A stretch of 64,000 nucleotides of DNA, from assembly GCA_023101725.1 (NCBI GenBank), contig JALJCO010012873.1, positions 434,001-498,000 of the forward strand, in the 5' to 3' direction. The stretch is from Atherinomorus stipes. Its lineage: Eukaryota; Chordata; Actinopteri; Atheriniformes; Atherinidae. Both the position numbers and the translations under genes were made by a program. Under the pieces are notes generated by a model that saw nothing but the letters and a program-made list of their open reading frames with translations, did no database searches and was not told the origin of the DNA. Of this stretch, positions 1 to 11,200 are shown piece after piece; within the stretch, counting starts at the first letter, position 1, and each line of letters opens with the position of its first letter.

Positions 1-90
1 AAGGAGTCCGCCCTAGTTCTTCCGGAATCTCCTCCTCTTGGGCTGCCTTCACCTCCTTCTCGGCCTCCTGCGCTCTCTCTCAGCCTCCTC

Positions 91-1177
91 TCACTCTTCT
101 TCAGTTTGCAGTTCATCAAAAAAAGCTTCCAGCCGCAGCTCCGAGTCTGTCCGTACTGGGACCTCCAAAACCCACATACCATCTGGGTTTTCGACTGCTT
201 CTACCAGAAGGTCGCTGTCCTGGGTGAGGACAACTCCTCTAGGCCACCTTCTTTCTGTGCGGGCCTCTCTTGCATCTTTTGGGGATGGCGCCCCATCTGT
301 ATCCCGAGGGCTTGGGGGTCTAGCCTCTTCTTGTGGGATACGGGTCATCCCTGTGGTGGCTGAAGTCTTGGTCTTTTTCCCACTTTTACTGGGCTGAGCC
401 AGTCACCATTCGTGGTTGATCCCGTCTTACTGCCTGGTTTCCAGCCTCTGTACTTTGATCTCTTGTTACAGATAAACCATGGCGAGTACTTTGTATTTGG
501 ACTGGGGCCCCACCTATGCTCTCCACGATGAGGGCTTCAGCATAGTCAGGAACACTTTGGGTAATTCTCCGCAGGTTCCGTATTGCCCATCGGACTGCTA
601 CTTCGAAAGCTTTCCGCCATTCTCGAGTGTCCATTCCGGTGAGTTCTGTCACGAGTTTCTCTAAACCCTCTTCATAATGTTCGATCAAAATCTGAAGGGT
701 CATGAAACCCCAATTCTTTGCATTGCCCACGATCTTATCAGTGGTGCATTGTGTTGGGCAGGCTTGATCATATCAGCCAGAATGTCCATCATCCTGCCAA
801 TCATTTTGGGCTCCTGTTTTTCTGGCCAAGGGGCCACATACTGCAGATGGTGCACCATTTTGATGATCCCATACAATTTATGAGTCTCCCCAGCTCCAGA
901 CTAGCTGGTTGTCTTGCCACTCCATCATCCCTGGGCCTCGAGGTGTCACCTCTACGATTTGGTTGGAAATAATCGTGTCTAACTAAGAGTGGTACTGGGG
1001 AGCCTTGGGGGGAGGCGCTGGCTGGTTAGGGATGAAGGGGTTAGCCCTTCTCCCTAAAGAGAAGGAAGATGCTCGGTCCATCCGTCCCCCAGGTCCCCTG
1101 TACCCTCCCCATGCTTGCCGGCTGCAGTCATGACGGCCGTACCACACCTTGGTCCAACCCTCATCCATGGTTGGCAA
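91..1177 (-). pseudogene. Decayed retroelement gag-like coding region
   Basis: Minus-strand open stretches at 1177-983, about 975-690, 730-386 and 348-91 read as successive pieces of one capsid-like polyprotein. The first piece starts with Met and ends in a proline-rich segment. The middle pieces are helical and rich in Trp, Leu and Glu, like retroelement Gag. Stops and frame changes fall near 980, 690 and 380, so no intact protein is encoded. No zinc knuckle, primer-binding site or LTR pair was recognised, and the pol region, if any, would lie left of position 1. The family call rests on overall character only; an unknown low-copy gene is possible. Confidence 0.35.
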
Positions 1178-1199
1178 CTTATTCTTATCTTTGATTTTT

Positions 1200-1695
1200 G
1201 CTTTTATTGTTTGTTTTTTTTTATTTTAACTGAAAATGCCTTCCAAAATGTGGAAAGGAAAAATATTTAAAGAAAGAATGAATAAAGAACTAAAGAAAGT
1301 GTGCCAAACGAAATTATAATAAAATCAAACATGATGTTTCAACCTGATGAGGTCTTCTTCAGGTGAATGGCACACAAAAAACTATAAGGATTGGTTTTGT
1401 GCAGCTGCCTGGCAGAGATGTGCTCCCATTGACATTCAGATGAAAAGTGAGCTCCTCAGGCTGCTCTCCCTTTTATACCTGCTGCTTGTTTGTCTTTTTA
1501 AGGTTTGCAAATCAAATTGTTATTCAATATCCTTTCAAGTTGTTTTTGAACTGATTCCATGTATTTTTAACCCTTATTTTGCCTAATTAACTTGAATAAC
1601 TTTTTAATTCATTTTTACACTATGAATTGGTAAATTAACAATGAATGTTATTTTTCCGTTGGGATTAGTTTTTTTCCAAATTAAGGGGTCATGAT
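1200..1695. other. No gene seen
   Basis: A/T-rich sequence between the gag-like relic and the first MITE copy. The open frame at 1347-1586 has no recognisable domain or codon bias. Confidence 0.5.
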
Positions 1696-1699
1696 TTTG

Positions 1700-1872
1700 A
1701 GATAAGGGGTAAATGTTTCAATTAGGTTTAGGCATAAATGTTAAAATCTTAGGTTTAGGGTTATGTATCTGAGTTAGGGGGTAGGGGTAGATTTTAGTAA
1801 GTTACATGAAGAATAAACTGGTGGATTGGATATATGGCGATGTATCGTGACTGCATTTGGGTCCCTCTCGTA
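1700..1872 (-). repeat. MITE-A, partial inverted copy
   Basis: This stretch matches the left part of the 2000-2281 element in reverse orientation, including the GGATTGGATATATGGC arm and the GTTACATGAAGAAT block. It sits head to head with the 2000-2281 copy, about 130 bp away. Confidence 0.6.
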
Positions 1873-1999
1873 AATAATGACAGATGTCAACATCTTATCA
1901 AAACGCTGAGAATCGTTGTAGAGTGAAGAAAAGAGTTCTCAGTTAGAGGTATATACTTTCCCTCAACATTAAAAGCTTGTTTAGATCGTCATGTGTTCA

Positions 2000-2281
2000 G
2001 AGAGGGACCCAACTGTAGTCACAAGACGTCGCCATATATCCAATCCACGCTGGAAGTCCTAATCAGAAGTTTGTTCTTTATGTAACTTACTAAAATTTAA
2101 CCCTACCCTTGATCCTTCTCCTAACCCTAACCACCGGACTACACCGAACGTATCAGTTTGCAAGCCGCAGATAAATACTCTTAGTGGCATTTAACTAACT
2201 TCCTCTGGAGACTTCCTGTATGGATTGGATATATGGCAGCGTCCTTATCGGCTATTGTAACTGCAGTTAGGTACTCTTGTG
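2000..2281 (+). mobile_element. MITE-A, full copy
   Basis: Short non-autonomous DNA element whose arms are inverted: GCCATATATCCAATCC on the left (2031 onward) and GGATTGGATATATGGC on the right (to 2238). Matching GGACCCAACTGTAGTCAC-type outer arms extend the inverted repeat to about 55 bp. A second colinear copy lies at 3775-4043. Confidence 0.7.
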
Positions 2282-3460
2282 TGTTCCAGCTGGAGGCTAG
2301 CTAAGCTAACATGAAGCAGTTTTCTTACCAGGCTGCTGCAGCTGTTGTGGGAGACGTCACGATGTCAAATTCATATTGTAGTACAGTAATGCATAATCAC
2401 AGCTGCTGATAACTGACATAAAACAGGCTACTGTAGGCCACTAAGTTTTAGTCTGTGTGCTGCAGCTACAAGTTGTACTCTAGCCTCCAGTTCCAGATAA
2501 ATCCACATCTGTCCACATTCACTGACAGTCCTGCAGATGCCTCTAGAACAGGTCTGTAACCTTGACAATCCAAAGAGCCATTTTCAGACTCAACACGGTA
2601 ATAAAAGTTGTTTAGAGCTGCAAATGTTTCATGTCCTTTTGAAAAAAGGCTGCTTATCATTTTTTAAATAAATACTTACTGTTGAAAATATGCTGTCATT
2701 TTAAAGAATTCAGGTTTAGGTTCACATTTAAGTTTTAAAATAAAAAGAACTTGCAGAAAACGGATTGATACATTTTCCTCAATCAGATTTTCTTCAGTGG
2801 GACTCAATTGTTTAAAAAAATATATAAATAAAAATGTGGATATTTGTGGGAAATAATGTGGGGAAAACCCCTAATTTCCAAGCTAATGACAAGCGATGTA
2901 GATTTAAAACATATTACAGGTACTTTTAGTGTTATTACGTTGTGCAAATTAAAAAAAAAAAGAAGCCAAAACTTGTTATTATTAAAAATGTTATTTACGT
3001 ATATATACAGGTATTTAAAAATATTAGTTGGTTCTTTTAATCACAGTTATTTAGAGCAATTGTGGAAGGTCCAAAGAGCCACTTGCAGCTGTGGAGCTGC
3101 AGGTTCCAGACTCCTGCTCAGAAGCTGCTGCAGAGGTGGAGTCATCACTATTATTTGTTTATTTTATAATTAAAATATTGCTGAATGTTTCAGTTAATCT
3201 TAGTTACTAATAACAGTAAATATATAGATCATAGATAAGGTTTATCTATACAATGTCTACTACATGAAAGAAAGACACAGACTGGATGCAGGTGCAACTG
3301 TGGATGTTTGTCTGAGTCCAGCTACCATCAGCAGCCATTGACTTTAGTCATTATTAAAGCAGCAGTCGTGTTTCAATGTGACCAAATCCTACCAGAGAAT
3401 AACAACTCTGCAACAATGTTCACATCAGACATATGCAGCTCATCCTGCTCTGTTTATCTA
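2282..3460. other. No gene seen
   Basis: A/T-rich noncoding sequence. The open frames at 2466-2660 and 2844-3173 carry no recognisable motif. No inpp5d exon could be found here. Confidence 0.5.
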
Positions 3461-3463
3461 GAA

Positions 3464-3665
3464 CAGGGGTGTCCAGAGGTGGTCCTTGAGGGCCGCTGTC
3501 CTGCAGGTCTTCACTGTTTCTCTGCTTCAACACACCTGACTGATAGTAAATGGATCCTTTAGCCAATGAAGTTCTCCGTAATTGGAGTCAGGTGTGTTGG
3601 AGCCAAGACACAAAGAAAACCTGCAGGATTGTGGCCCTCGAGGACCAGAACTGGACACACCTGAT
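3464..3665. mobile_element. MITE-P copy (palindromic)
   Basis: Near-palindromic element: GTGTCCAGAGGTGGTCC and GTCCTGCAGG on the left are mirrored by CCTGCAGG and CTCGAGGACCAGAACTGGAC on the right, with CAACACACCTGA and TCAGGTGTGTTG inside. Related copies lie near 12258, 21010, 35443, 56400 and 57158. Confidence 0.65.
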
Positions 3666-3774
3666 CTGGAATCATGGACGCCAGGACAGGGGGGCACCAA
3701 ACTATAACCTCGCCTACGGCACCAAAGTGTCCAGAGCCGGCCCTGCCTGGGGGCGACGTGTCCCACTGAAAACC

Positions 3775-4043
3775 CCAAAATGTTGTTTACATCGCCATAT
3801 ATCCAATCCATGCCGGAAGTCCCAATCGGAAGTTTGTTCTTCATGTAACTTACTAAAATCTAACCCCAACTCTGACCCTTCCCCTAACCCCAACCACCCG
3901 ACCACACCACACGCATATGTTTGCAAGCTGCAGACAGATACTCTTGGCGGTGTTTAACTAACTTCCACTTGAGACTTCCTGTATGGATTGGATGTATGGT
4001 GGCACCCTTGTCAGTCATTGTAACTGCAGTTAGGTACTCTTGT
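3775..4043 (+). mobile_element. MITE-A, second full copy
   Basis: Colinear with 2000-2281 over its whole length, including the CCATATATCCAATCC arm, the AACTTACTAAAATCTAACCC block and the right end GTAACTGCAGTTAGGTACTC. Confidence 0.7.
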
Positions 4044-4419
4044 TATTTCAGCGAGAGGAGTTTATTTTGCACAACAATCTGTAGACATGTTGCAAATTCT
4101 TGATGCATTAGTAACGCTCAGCCACAAGTGAATTATCTCATTTCCACGTTTGTAATCCGTGGTCACAACTGAACAATGCACAGTCACAGAATGATGTCTT
4201 GTGGCCATGTTATTTTTGTAACATGTGGCCACCAGTTTTTTTTTCTTCTAATGTACCCAGATGAGCTTTACATAAAACATGAAACATGAAGTGAATTGAA
4301 CTTTGAACTAGTTCAAAATTGAATTGGGAAACTATGAACATGAACTTTTCACTTTAAACTGAGTGAACTAACCTTCAAATTAGTTAATTCGAAGCATGAA
4401 CTCGCAAAACAAGGCATGC

Positions 4420-4925
4420 AGAAAAGCTCTGAACATGTCCAACCTTGAAGCAGATGAGCTAGCAGCAGAAGACCACACCAGGTGCCACTCCTGTCAGCTA
4501 AGAACAGGAAACTGAGGCTAAATTTATACAGACTTAGCAAAACTGGACAATAGAAGATGGAGAAACATTGCTGGTCTGATGAGTCTCCATTTCAGCTCCA
4601 CATTCAGATGCTAGGCTCAGAATTTGGTGGAAACATCATGAAAGCATGGATCCATCCTGCCTTGGATCAAGGCTTCAGGCTGCTGCTGGTGTAATGGTGT
4701 GGGGGAGATTTTCTTGGCCCACTTTGGGCCGCTTAGTACCAACATGGCGGTTTAACCACCACAGCCTACCTGAGTATTGTTGCTGACCATGTCCATCCCT
4801 TTATGACCACAGTGCAGCATCTTTTGATGCTACTTCCAGCAGGATAATGCACCATGTCACAAAGCTCACATCATCTCCAACTGCTTTCTTCAACGTAACA
4901 ATGAGTTCCATAGATATCCTATCTA
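4420..4925 (+). mobile_element. Tc1-like transposase relic
   Basis: The plus strand decodes, with stops and frame changes, to Tc1/mariner transposase pieces such as the [12 protein letters not shown] block around 4836-4870. The same family recurs at 24800-25420, where the C-terminal part is also kept. No terminal inverted repeats were recognised, so this is a truncated fossil. Confidence 0.65.
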
Positions 4926-5201
4926 ATTGCTAGATATGGCGCCCAAACTGCTGGCCAATGGAGTTGAATGTCCTCACTGGCGGCCATCTTGCCACAGTCA
5001 GCTTGCCCGCTCATTACATTGTTTTAATGGTGCATGTACTTTTTACTTTTTATTTCATCATAACCTGATCAGTTTTCTACTGATTTTCAAACGGTAGAAA
5101 ACTGTTATAAATGTCAGAGATGTATTTATGAAACATTGCATGATCTTAGTAGATCTGGCCCTTAGAGTAGAGTGTTAATGAAAGTGTTTCTTGCTGCTCA
5201 C

Positions 5202-5298
5202 CTGAGCTTCTTTTCACTTCCAGAGGTCAGGTGGCTGTTGACAAAGCCAAAAGATGTACCATTGAACATGAAAGACACTCCAACTGCTCCCTTGTTTC
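5202..5298 (-). CDS. inpp5d: inpp5d exon 14
   Basis: Encodes [20 protein letters not shown] and [12 protein letters not shown] of the 5-phosphatase core; the NSHL segment is conserved in the family. The donor after CTCAG reads GTGAGC. The next exon is not found to the left and should be outside the window. Confidence 0.93.
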
Positions 5299-8200
5299 CT
5301 GGAAACAAATCAAAAGTCCCAGCATGCACTTGTGTACAGGCGAAACATTGTGACAGGTGTCTTAGTTGTGCTGAGATGGAGTTGCCTACCCAAAGTGTTA
5401 GCAATCCCCGTCTTCACGCTGTCTGAGAAAACATGAGAGATCCTGTTTTCGTGCTCCGGTTTGGCCAGGACCACGATCCGAATGCTCCACAGTGTGTGAA
5501 TCGCCACCTGGATGTTTGGACATGTACCCCATGATGTTTGTTTATGCTGCACCTGAATATAGCTACTTGTAACTTTGGCCAGTTACTTACTTGTTTAAAG
5601 CTAATATTTGTGATGTCTCTCAGGACGCTTTTCACTGTGTCAGCCCATTCCCTGTCACTTAGAGGATCCTCTTGAGTTCCAATGACATAAAAATCATGTG
5701 GAATGTGATCTGCGGTGTCATCCCGTGTCTTTCCCTGGCCCTTACACTGAAACCAGGAGCTGATGTTGTGGGGCGGATCAGCATTTCCTGTAGGGTTTGG
5801 AGATCAGTTTTTATATTTGTTGTCCATACAAATGTATCTTAAAGCTAGATATGCTACTTTTTGTTACCCATGTTCCAGGTGCCAATAAACACTGTGATCA
5901 TGTCTGGTTCAGGCTTTTCTGAGTGTTTGTTCTTCATTTGTTGAAGCAGCTGACAGAAACCCTCTCTTTTCTGGAGTGCCAGGAGTAAAACATAAATAAA
6001 TAAGAAGACATGATTGAAGAAAGAGGGCCTCATTCACCAGTATTTTCTTACAAATCAAAAGAGGTTTATTTTATGAACATCCTCTGTCAGATTCACAAAT
6101 GTGTTTGTAGACAGTGAAATTGTTCATATCTTTCTTCTTAGATTGGTGGATATAAATCTCTCTGTAAACTGAAAGGATGTGCCATCTGGCCCAAATTGCA
6201 ACACGCAAAAATGCCCATGAAACGTTATAACTGATGGGTCGTGTGTGGATACAGAGGCAAGGCAGAGACAAGGAAAAATAAACAGAACTCCAAAAGAATC
6301 AATGGAAATAAATGACAATAAAGACATGCTCAAAAACGTGTTTTTCCCCATCTGTAAAGTGATCGTCATGGTTATAAATAATCACAAAGTGAGATTCAAA
6401 CCATATAAAAGCAGTTTTATGTAAAATGGCCTTGGTTACATTCGGAATTTAATTGTTCTTCTTCATATTAACATGGAAAGGATAAATCCGAATTAAGGTT
6501 TACATGGAAAACACATTTATCTAATTCAGAGGGTGGGGAAGGGTTCTCACATATTCACATCCTTTTACTTCTACGTAGAAGTACACAGATGCCGGTCCCT
6601 GCTCCTTTTTGTTTCAACTAAGACTTGAAAACCACATATTGCTGTACTATGATTGTAGTTTTGTAGCAGCAGCTCGACACTAACATAGTACTTTATTTCT
6701 GCTGGCTGGTACGAGTCCAACGCTTGTTTCATGTGTGCGTCGCCAAGCGCCATTACAACAGGACGAGTGAAGGAGCATGCGCAGAACAACAGGAATTAAG
6801 TTAAACCAGAATAAAAGGTTACATGAGAGGCAAATTATTCTGTTTGGAATTAAAAGAGGAATAAACCAACCTCTTAGTTCAGAATTAAGTTTTATTCAGA
6901 ATTGTCGTTTTCACTCGGAATTAAGGGTTTACATGATCTTCTTAAAGCGGAAAGAACTTTTATTCAGAATTAAGGAGGAATTAAAACTCTCATGTAAACG
7001 CGGTCTCAGTGATCTGAAGAACAGAAAAACAACACAAATGCGGATTTTGTTCAAACATCTGGAAACCCCAAATGTTTGTAAGATTATGAGATTTTCATAA
7101 AAACCACACTTTTTATCAAAAGTTTGTAAGTAGGATTAAAAAAACAAATTTGTTCATGAAAATGGCTGGAATGTTTTTAGATAAAAGCAATAATTAGAAG
7201 AACAAATGTGTCAGACAAGACAACAGTAAACTGAATAGAGTGATTACCTTTGTGTCATCAAAAACAAATTCTTTACGCAAAATCTCTCTCTTTCTCCGTC
7301 TCCACCACCACTGTAAGTTTGGGATGCATCTTCTGGGATTTCACCAACTGGAGAACTGAGGAATGATACGGTTAGAGCAACATTAAGCCATGCTAGCAGC
7401 TCTGGAAAACACAATCAGCAGATGTGGTTTTAACACAGGACTGGGAAAGGCAAGAGTGTGAGCAGGGTACAGTAGGGGCATCCTCCCTGGACCTGATGGG
7501 ACAGCAGGCTACATGTAGTGGACACACAAGAGGGGCATTGAAGGAGAAGCGATGGGTCCAGTAGCCTGATGCTGCTAAAGTCCAAAGATAAAATCATTTG
7601 CAGAGTCATGCGAATAATTTACTTTGAGAGCGATCCTCTAAATGTGATGCCATGCTGTGCTGAAGAAAAAGTTCCAATTCGTTAGACTTTGAGCTGCAAA
7701 CTTAAACTATATTGCCAAAAATATTGGGACACCCCATCCAAATATTTGAATTTAGTTGTTCCAGTCACTTCTATGGTCCCAGGATTTGATGTGGAGGAAC
7801 ATGAACTGGTTGACTGTGAGCCAGGCCATGTCATCCAACCTCAGGGCCTGAACTGTCAAATGCATTTCTGAAAGAATGTTTCAAAATCCACCGACCCACT
7901 CTCCTATATCTCGTGGAAAGCTCGCAGAACGATGAAACTATTCTAGCTTTAAAAGGTGGACCAACTCCATATTAAACCCTACAGATCAAAGTTCATGTGC
8001 ATGTAAAAGCAGGCATCCCAATACCTTTGGCAGTAAAGGAGACTAACATGCAGCCAGTAATCTGTGACCATTTCAAACTAATAGATATAAGCATGTTTTC
8101 AAGATCAGAGACTCGGCATTCAGCTATCTGAACAATTTTAAATGAATGTAACACATTAATAAACATAGTTATAGGTTCCTTACTTTTATTATGCACAAAG

Positions 8201-11200
8201 TATTTGTCTTCAGGCCCATCTTTTGATTTCTTAAAGTAGATCTTTCCACTTTCAACATCCACTTTCAGGAACATCTTGGTAGAAATACCAAGAGATTCTT
8301 GCTTGACCTGTCAATAATAGAAGAACTGATCACATAAACAGCAAACCTCCACATCTGATCTAATGATGGTTTTCCTGCTTTATAATGCAGTGGAAAAAAA
8401 AAAGAAAGACGAAGGGCAGCACCTCAAATGTAACAACCGGTATGAGAGATTTCCTGTGGCCTCCATCATATCCAACTGACTCAAAAACGTAACTTTTTGC
8501 CTGAAAAACAAAATACAGAAATGCTTTGTCATCTGTTGCTGACATCATCTGTTGCTAGGTTAGATCAGTTGCTAGGCAATCAGTAAAACAAGCAAGGCTT
8601 CAAATTAACACCCACCAACATTATCAATTATTATAATTCAAGTGGGTATAAGTGAAAACTTACCGTCCAGTTTGGACAGCAAATCTCTACATTTTCCCTC
8701 AACATGGTTCCATCTTGTGTCATTCAACCACTGGATGTGTGCTCACTTTAGTGTGTGTGGTGTCATTAACTGCACATACTACTGTTAGATGAAATGCTGA
8801 AACCTGACTGGCCATCCCAGTTCTGACCAGGGATGCCCCCAAGGGGTGGCCAGGGGTGGCCAGTGCACCCCTGAACAAAAAGCTGGCCACCCCACTGGCC
8901 ACCCCTGCAAAAATGAGATTTTTTTCATTTATATCAATTTTTATGTACTATTAATATGGTGCAGCAGGCTTTGCTTATATTTGTCAAAATGTTTATAGGC
9001 TAATAAAAATAAAATGAATAAAAATATTACACAAGACCTTCCACTTTCTGCCATTGGTGTTTTGCTGTAGTCCCCCACAGGTCTGTTACGCCTAATCAAC
9101 CCAGCCTTTCTTATGCAAATTCATCTAGGAAGGTGCCACCCAGAACTGCCCCGGCCAGTTTCTAATGCCCCTTTCACATCAACACCTACTTACCCTCATT
9201 GGGCCGACACCACACTACCCCCATTTAGTTTGTTCATATTACAATTGAGGTGTCTTCAGCTCTGGTGTTCAGTGTGAGTAAGGTCGTCATAGTGAAGTTT
9301 TGTGAAGTCATTTGTTTGCGACACACACACTGAACTGCTTATTACAAGTAAAAAATGTCCTGAGCACTCTTAAAATAAGTAAAAAAAAAAAAAAAAAAAA
9401 ACACAAGATTTTATTTTGCTTGTGATGAGCCAAAAAAAAAAAATTCTGCCAATGGAACAAGTGAAATTTTCTTTCTTTTCTTTCTTGAAATAAGATGCAT
9501 TTGTCTTAAAACAAGTTCCTGTATCTCACTGAAATGTTTCTCTTTGTCTTATTTTGAGTGTGATGAGATATTTTGATTAGAAATTAGAAAAATATATTTG
9601 GTAAGATTTGAGTTTTTACAGTGTATTGTTGAAATTAAGGAAGTTTGCTGCAGATAATGCCAGAGGCCCGTTCATTCTGCCCCCTTCACTGCCATTATAT
9701 GGATATACGCGGATCTACGACTAATATAAATAGTGTCCAAAGGAGTCAGAGTGACTCAGAAATGTTACTGATTAGTAAATGCACATAGGTTACTCTGTAT
9801 AGATTCCAGAAATAAAGGACTTAATAAAGCACTTTAATAACCCTTGGCCACCCTGCTATTTTCTCTGGCCACCCTGTGGCCACCCCCAGAAAAAATTTCT
9901 GCGGGCGCCCCTGGTTCTGACTGGTGGCTTGTCCAGTTTATTACAATGCTAAACACTTGTCATTAATAACAGCTTGTTTTATCATTATTATTATCATTAT
10001 TATTATTATTATTGTTGTTGTTGTGATTGTTTTGGTAGCATTTACCAACAATGCCCAACATTTACTGTATAATATAAACCATAATATTAACCCACGATGC
10101 CACGCTGAACCAAGTGCAGGAGGCAGCTGTTGTAGTCCGTTTCCTGCATTTGGTCCACTTGAGGTGGACTGTGACTTGTGTTTCTGGAAGGACTTAAGTT
10201 GGATTTATACTCCCGCCTGCATCTGCGTAACCGCCGTATGCTCCACTTAGGCTCTGCGTAGGTCTGCAGAGGCGTGACGGGCACCTCTTCAGACCCAACA
10301 TACATCCTGCCTAGGCAAACACAGAAACACGGATATACTCCTTTGTGATTGGTCAGAGTCACATACCTCTACCTGGATATTTGGGTTGTGCAGCTGAATG
10401 AATGAATGCATGTTGGCCGCTAGTGTTGCTCTAAAAGAGGAAATACTTGCCGGAGCTGAAGCAAACCATCGAGGTGAAAAAAAACTGCACCTGTTGAGTT
10501 TCCTGGTTAATAAAAGCCCTGTTATTGCCTGCAGATCTGGAAAAGAAACTCCAGCATGATGTCGTAACCCTACACTTGAGTAAAAGCACACACTGCCTCT
10601 ATGTTAGCTACACAGAGCCAGCTGTACTCAGATGCCACACGAGTATAAATCCAGCTGGAGTCTGCTTGTTTGATCTGAATCAGGGTTCATTTGCGCATTC
10701 ACAATTCCCCAAACGAAGCGGACTTTCCGAGCAAACGGACCCTGATTTGAATCAATAAGGCTGGTATGAGTGTGCCCTACTTTGGGGGGAGCAAAAGAAA
10801 AAAGTTCATTCGGAGCCCTAAAATCTAGATTTAGTACTTTACCTTATCCTCTATTGAGTAGAGCAGTTTTGTCACTTCCTCGAGCCTATAGGATACCAAC
10901 TGACCTGAGTCGACAAAAATCTGAAAATAAAGAAAGTAATAGTGACAAAAACTTTTCTATTTGTATGTGTGTGTTAATGATGCTGCAAATGATCAGGCCT
11001 GCCACTGACTTGTTTTGAGTGTGGCCCAATTCCTGGGGAGAGCTGCTGGTCCAGCGCTCGATGAAAGATTTCCAGAGTCGGCAGGACTCTGGAAATTTCA
11101 CTGCCTCACAAAAACATCAGAGCATGGTTAAATCAGTCTTACACACAATACTCAGGATTGTATGAAATTTTGTGTTAGGTTCAAACTGCACCTGTTTAGA

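Noticed and set aside
9924..10250. 108-codon frame with Ile/Val run
   Set aside because: Produced by an ATT/GTT microsatellite.
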